Virus record (IMG/VR): IMGVR_UViG_3300017783_000138 | Span: 1-29,261 of that record | Source of the DNA: a virus | Length of the DNA stretch: 29,261 nucleotides | Strand: one strand, 5' to 3' | Shown here: in pieces, positions 24,949 through 29,261 of the stretch | Numbering within the stretch: position 1 is the first letter of the stretch | How the letters are laid out: every line of letters begins with the position of its first letter | Notes under the pieces: model-generated | What the model saw: only the letters and a program-made list of their open reading frames with translations | Databases searched by the model: none | What the model was told of the DNA's origin: nothing | Translations under genes and position numbers: made by a program

Positions 24949-25701
24949 ATGGCTATTCCAACAACGAGAGATACTTATATCGACTATTGCAAAAGAGCAC
25001 TAGGCGATCCTGTAATAGAAATAAATGTAGACGAAGATCAACTAGATGACCGAGTAGATCAAGCTTTAGAATATTACAGAGAATTTCACAACGATTCAAT
25101 GTTGCGTACTTACATACAGCATCAGTTAACAGCAGCTGATATAACAAACAAGTATATTACGGTGCCAGCTAATGTCCTACAAGTAAAGAGAGTTTTGCCA
25201 TTCCAGCTCTCATCTATGGGATCTAGCATGTTTGATGTAAAGTATCAATTGATGCTCCATGACATTACAAACATGACATCATTTCTAGGTGATGTTGGAT
25301 ACTTTAGTATGATACAACAATATACTCAATTGTTAGATATGACACTAAATGGTCATCCACAACATGATTATAATTATCATCAGCAAAGAGTTTATATACA
25401 TGGTGATTTCGAAGATGAAACACTAAAAGAAAATAAATATGTTGTAATAGAAGCTTTAATTAAGATTGACGAAAATGCACATACAAGTGTATGGAATGAC
25501 AAATGGTTAAAGCTTTATGGTACCCAATTGATTAAACAACAATGGGGTTCTAATTTGATAAAATTTTCAGGAATGCAACTTCCTGGTGGCGTGTCAATGA
25601 ATGGCGATGCTATATACGAATCGGCAACTCAAGAGATTTTACGATTGCAAGAGGAGTTAAGACTAGAACACGAAGACCCAGTATCGTTTTTCATAGGATA
25701 A
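24949..25701 (+). CDS. 13: Neck protein gp13 homologue (T4-like)
   Basis: The protein has 250 residues. The N-terminus AIPTTRDTYIDYCKRALGDP followed by VIEINVDEDQLDDRVDQALEYYREFHND is the signature I know from gp13 of marine T4-like phages. Helical middle segments and a C-terminal EILRLQEELRLEHEDPVSFFIG complete it. In T4, gp13 and gp14 form the neck that closes the filled head and joins it to the tail. This copy is shorter than the T4 protein (about 300 residues). It is followed at 4 bases by the gp14 homologue, as in T4, and is preceded by its own late promoter. Confidence 0.88.
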   Translation: MAIPTTRDTYIDYCKRALGDPVIEINVDEDQLDDRVDQALEYYREFHNDSMLRTYIQHQLTAADITNKYITVPANVLQVKRVLPFQLSSMGSSMFDVKYQLMLHDITNMTSFLGDVGYFSMIQQYTQLLDMTLNGHPQHDYNYHQQRVYIHGDFEDETLKENKYVVIEALIKIDENAHTSVWNDKWLKLYGTQLIKQQWGSNLIKFSGMQLPGGVSMNGDAIYESATQEILRLQEELRLEHEDPVSFFIG

Positions 25702-25705
25702 GAAT

Positions 25706-26299
25706 ATGCGCAATCTTTATTTCAGTGCTGGTGCAAGGTCTGAACAGAATTTATATGAAGATTTGATTATAGAGTCCATAAAGATTTATGGACAAGATTT
25801 ATATTATTTGCCACGTGATTTAGTGAATGTTGATGATGTTTTCAGAGAAGACCCTGTATCAAGTTTCAATTCTAATTATTTATTAGAAATGTATGTAGAC
25901 AACATCGATGGTTTCGATGGTGAAGGAGATCTATTTACAAAATTTGGCGTTGAAATAAGAGACCAAGTTACATTTACAGTTTCAAAACGTAGATGGCAAC
26001 AAACCGTTATGAGATATGATAATGAGATTCAAGGTATTCGTCCTCTTGAGGGTGACTTAGTTTTTACTCCGTTCTCAAAGAAAATATTTCAGATCATGCA
26101 CGTTGAGCATGAACAACCTTTTTATCAATTAAACAATTTACCAGTATTTAAACTGCAATGCGAATTATTCGAGTACAATGATGAAGACTTCGATGTTAAT
26201 AATGATGCTATCGAGCAACTAGAAATAGATGCCGCATATAGATATGACTTAACTCTTACGCAAGGTATTACTGCTGCAGCGAAAGTGGAGCTTGATTAA
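25706..26299 (+). CDS. 14: Neck protein gp14 homologue (T4-like)
   Basis: The protein has 197 residues. LYEDLIIESIKIYGQDLYYLPRDLVNVDDVFREDP, with a matching FEYNDEDFDVNNDAIEQLE region, is the conserved face of gp14 neck proteins (partner of gp13 in the head-tail connector). It is shorter than T4 gp14 (about 250 residues). Its stop overlaps the start of the next structural gene by one base (TAATG), so a C-terminal part that other marine phages carry in gp14 may here be encoded by the following gene. That is an inference from the gene junction. Confidence 0.87.
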   Translation: MRNLYFSAGARSEQNLYEDLIIESIKIYGQDLYYLPRDLVNVDDVFREDPVSSFNSNYLLEMYVDNIDGFDGEGDLFTKFGVEIRDQVTFTVSKRRWQQTVMRYDNEIQGIRPLEGDLVFTPFSKKIFQIMHVEHEQPFYQLNNLPVFKLQCELFEYNDEDFDVNNDAIEQLEIDAAYRYDLTLTQGITAAAKVELD

Positions 26300-29261
26300 T
26301 GGGTCATAGATGGAAAAGATTACGTCGAGTTAGCGTTACAAATAGTGGCGATCAATATGAAACACCACCGGCAGTTACAGTAGATCCACCAGCTGCTCCT
26401 AAACAAGAAGCTCAGGGTACAGCAACGTTATCTGGTACTTCTGTAAATACGGTTAACTTAGATAGTGGTGGTAATTATTATGCTACTGCGCCAGTAGTTA
26501 CTATAAGTGCACCAGATTCTGGTGGTACACAAGCTGTTGGTACAGCTACGATATCTAATGGTGAAGTTTCAGCCGTTAATATTACAAATCCTGGTACAGG
26601 ATATTCTAGCCCTCCTACTGTTACAATTGCAAAGTCTACTGATAATAAAAATGATTTTGCTGCTAAAGTAAGTTTAGAATTTGATTCTGCTTCTGGTACT
26701 GTTACAAAAGTAAATGTTATCGATAGCGGTAATTTCTATGATTCAGAGAATCCACCTGTTGTTACTATTGATCCTCCATTTAAAGCTGCAACATTTGAAG
26801 TAGGTGAAGATATTACCATAGCGGCAGATGCTAATGGAGCAACAGTTACTGGTGAAGTAGCTCAATGGATTGAGAGTAGCCAAACATTAAGTATTATTCA
26901 TACAGCAAATGATGATGGGACATTTATTGAACCAGGTGTAGGACTTTCTATTATAGGTTCAAATTCAGGTGCTGAAAGAAAAATTTCTAAAGTTACAAGG
27001 CCAAATATACCGGGAGATGTATCAGACGAATTTAATGATGAAGCAGAAGATTTCTTAGACTTTTCAGAATCTAATCCATTCGGAGAACCCGAGGTTGCAA
27101 CAATCGTTCAACAGGCTGCCGCTGCAGCAACAGCAGCTGCCGCTCCTTCTACTAAAATGACTGTTAGAGGTGCTGCTAATGATCCGTCATTCGTATACCC
27201 TAAAACATATAAAATTATTGCGAACGATATTACATATACATTTGTTGCTGATGAAAACGAGAAAAACTATATTGAAGGTGTAAGAGATTTAAATATACCT
27301 GGATTTGCTGTAAGCTCTCATCTTTCAGACAGCGGTGATACATCAATCCAAGTAACTTATACACCTCAAACAACAGGTGATAATCTAACATTAGCTGGTG
27401 ATGGATTTATACATTTAGGAATTGCTGAAGGTAATTACGAATTAAATACATCTAGTGAAATCGCACCAGTGAGTTCACCATTACAAGCAGGCGATAGTGC
27501 ACCAGTTAGAGAAGGTGATAGTGCTGACGCTGGATTTATGTCAGATACGTCATTTTCTAATCAGGTTGCCAAATCTGGAACATCAATGGTTTGGGATAGT
27601 GCACCGATTAATTTTGGTACAAGCATTGGATCAGTCAATTATATACGAAATTTCCCGCTTACACTTGCTGATGTGCCTGGACTCGCGGATCCATCAGGTA
27701 TAGTTTTTGGTGAAAATGGTAGAAGAGTTTATTATACTAATTTAAATTATGCTGATTCGAGTGCAATAGTATACGGAGCTAAATTAGAATCACCATATGA
27801 TATATCTTCAATATCAGATGGCGATGAAGAACGTGCAGATTTAAGTACTATATTCTCAAGAACCTTTTACAATACATCAGACTCTACAGATTTTAGAGGG
27901 GGCCAAAGATTATCGGCACTTGCATTTAATCCACAGGGTACAAAAATGTATACTGTTGAAGCAGATCAAGATGTATTAGGTCAGTTTGATTTATCTGATT
28001 CCTGGGATATTAGTACAGCTACATTCTCTAAAGCTATCACAAGTACAAGTGTGTCTGGATTTACTCATAACACGGATTATGATATTACATTTAATAGTAA
28101 TATGAATCTGAATAATACTTATTCTATGGAATGGTATGATAGCGGTCGTAAGATGGCAGTCGGTAAATTAGGTGTCAATGGACCGGTAGACGAATTAACA
28201 TTTACTACGCCTTATGATATTAGTACATTTAGCACAAGGTCTGGTCATACAAATAATATAGTAGACTCATCAGGAAAAATTAATATGTTCGAATATAAAC
28301 TTGCATTTACTGCAGGTTCTATGTTTAACTATGATGGTTCAAGAAGATACTTTTTACATAATCAATTCTCAGATTCTGATTATGATAGTTCACCTAGTGG
28401 TTACGGTAATGGTTTAAATGGTTGGAGAAAAACTTTACTCAGAACAGATCTTTCTACTCCTTATGACTTATCTACAATGGGTTATCATAGCCAAATAGAG
28501 TTAACAAACAGAGCCGACTCTGGTGCGCCAACTAAAATGGGTGTCAGAGGTGCCTTTGGTATGCATGCCGATGGATCTAAAATTTATGTATTAACTAATA
28601 CTATGGAAGATATTCCAGTAGATAGCGGTTGGTCTGGTACATCACAATTTAACATTGTTGAATTTGGTACAACTGGTGATAGTGCAGGTTCATCGTACAT
28701 TACATATCCAGATATTTCAGTTAAACCTATGGTACAAGCAGATAGTGCAGATGCTTGGGCCGAAGCATATATGACCAATGATGATTTATCGGCTTGGAAA
28801 CAAATCACACAAGCCGATCCTAATAGTCCACATTATGTTGCACCTCCACCGCCAGTTAGTAGTTCAGTTGCTTATAGCGTATCACTACTCGATAGTGAAG
28901 AAGATTATGAGCAAATAAAAACATTAGGTTATGAAAGCCAAATGCCTACAGCATTTAATGTAACGTTTTCTGGTGATGGTAATTACATGTATACATCAGG
29001 TAATGATTTACTAATTCAATATGGTCCTTTGAATAGTCCCTACGATATTACGACTTCTATGAGTAGCACGTCTGCTATTACATGGGGAGTAAATGGTAGT
29101 GGTTGGGATCATCACTCAAACGCAGGTATGATAGAACCTTATAAAGACACTGTATCATCATATAAAAATTATAGCGGTGGTCATGGTTTTTATTCTCCAG
29201 GTAAAGTGCATCCTAATATTATTAATACTACTGATGCAATGCAAAATTTTCCAAGGTATCA
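26299..29261 (+). CDS. Large structural protein with NPGxGYxSxPTVTI repeats (3' end outside window)
   Basis: The frame opens at the ATG overlapping the gp14 stop and stays open to the end of the window, so at least 987 residues are encoded. Near the N-terminus, two to three copies of a short beta unit occur (VNLDSGGNYYATAPVVTIS, VNITNPGTGYSSPPTVTIA, VNVIDSGNFYDSENPPVVTID). A GATVTGEV... segment and an Ala-rich link (about residue 275) follow. From about residue 470, propeller-like units with SPYDISS, GTKMYT, STPYDLST, GSKIYVLTN and GNYMYTSGND resemble WD40/lactonase-type beta-propeller blades. A neck-fibre or whisker-like or other virion appendage is likely from position; the precise role is unknown. 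It has very few cysteines. Confidence 0.8.
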   Translation, partial: MGHRWKRLRRVSVTNSGDQYETPPAVTVDPPAAPKQEAQGTATLSGTSVNTVNLDSGGNYYATAPVVTISAPDSGGTQAVGTATISNGEVSAVNITNPGTGYSSPPTVTIAKSTDNKNDFAAKVSLEFDSASGTVTKVNVIDSGNFYDSENPPVVTIDPPFKAATFEVGEDITIAADANGATVTGEVAQWIESSQTLSIIHTANDDGTFIEPGVGLSIIGSNSGAERKISKVTRPNIPGDVSDEFNDEAEDFLDFSESNPFGEPEVATIVQQAAAAATAAAAPSTKMTVRGAANDPSFVYPKTYKIIANDITYTFVADENEKNYIEGVRDLNIPGFAVSSHLSDSGDTSIQVTYTPQTTGDNLTLAGDGFIHLGIAEGNYELNTSSEIAPVSSPLQAGDSAPVREGDSADAGFMSDTSFSNQVAKSGTSMVWDSAPINFGTSIGSVNYIRNFPLTLADVPGLADPSGIVFGENGRRVYYTNLNYADSSAIVYGAKLESPYDISSISDGDEERADLSTIFSRTFYNTSDSTDFRGGQRLSALAFNPQGTKMYTVEADQDVLGQFDLSDSWDISTATFSKAITSTSVSGFTHNTDYDITFNSNMNLNNTYSMEWYDSGRKMAVGKLGVNGPVDELTFTTPYDISTFSTRSGHTNNIVDSSGKINMFEYKLAFTAGSMFNYDGSRRYFLHNQFSDSDYDSSPSGYGNGLNGWRKTLLRTDLSTPYDLSTMGYHSQIELTNRADSGAPTKMGVRGAFGMHADGSKIYVLTNTMEDIPVDSGWSGTSQFNIVEFGTTGDSAGSSYITYPDISVKPMVQADSADAWAEAYMTNDDLSAWKQITQADPNSPHYVAPPPPVSSSVAYSVSLLDSEEDYEQIKTLGYESQMPTAFNVTFSGDGNYMYTSGNDLLIQYGPLNSPYDITTSMSSTSAITWGVNGSGWDHHSNAGMIEPYKDTVSSYKNYSGGHGFYSPGKVHPNIINTTDAMQNFPRY

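Overview
The window is an AT-rich stretch of late (virion) genes from a T4-like marine myovirus. Three observations point there: neighbouring homologues of the T4 neck proteins gp13 and gp14 (24949-26299), T4-type late promoters with the box TATAAATA, and a run of long, repeat-built, collagen-containing tail-fibre genes typical of marine T4-like phages. No photosynthesis, tRNA, integrase or CRISPR feature is visible, so the host (SAR11-like, cyanobacterial or other) cannot be decided from this window.

Layout. (1) 1-10176, + strand: five structural or fibre genes. The first is cut by the window start. They include fibres sharing sequence modules, a C1q-like head and a collagen-like (Gly-Pro-Pro) fibre. 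(2) 10178-10941, + strand: two small paralogous proteins directly downstream of the collagen-like fibre, each ending in the same 16 residues, CHTSCHTSCHTSRGRR. (3) 10941-18933, + strand: eight tightly overlapping genes. Five are mutually related radical SAM enzymes with CX3CX2C, an invariant IGPTD motif where canonical family members have GGE, and a C-terminal CX2CX5CX16-18C cluster motif. The other three are unknown proteins. (4) 18869-23677, - strand: an operon of a cupin, four radical SAM proteins of the usual SPASM-like kind and one unknown gene, read from its own late promoter and converging on block 3. (5) 23783-24903, + strand: two 2-oxoglutarate/Fe(II) oxygenase-like genes read divergently from block 4. 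(6) 24949-29261, + strand: a late promoter, gp13, gp14 and a large structural gene that runs out of the window.

Working model (inference). Blocks 2-5 form a protein-modification cassette between the tail-fibre genes and the neck genes. The two CHTS-tailed proteins look like precursor-type substrates: a long N-terminal part plus a short repeated Cys/His/Thr/Ser tail. They are translationally coupled to the first of nine radical SAM enzymes. Because they occupy the place where T4-like phages put tail-tip adhesins or fibre chaperones, the product may be a chemically modified receptor-binding tip rather than a free peptide. The 2OG oxygenases could in addition hydroxylate the collagen-like GPP fibre. 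Metal binding by the unmodified CHTS tail is the main alternative.
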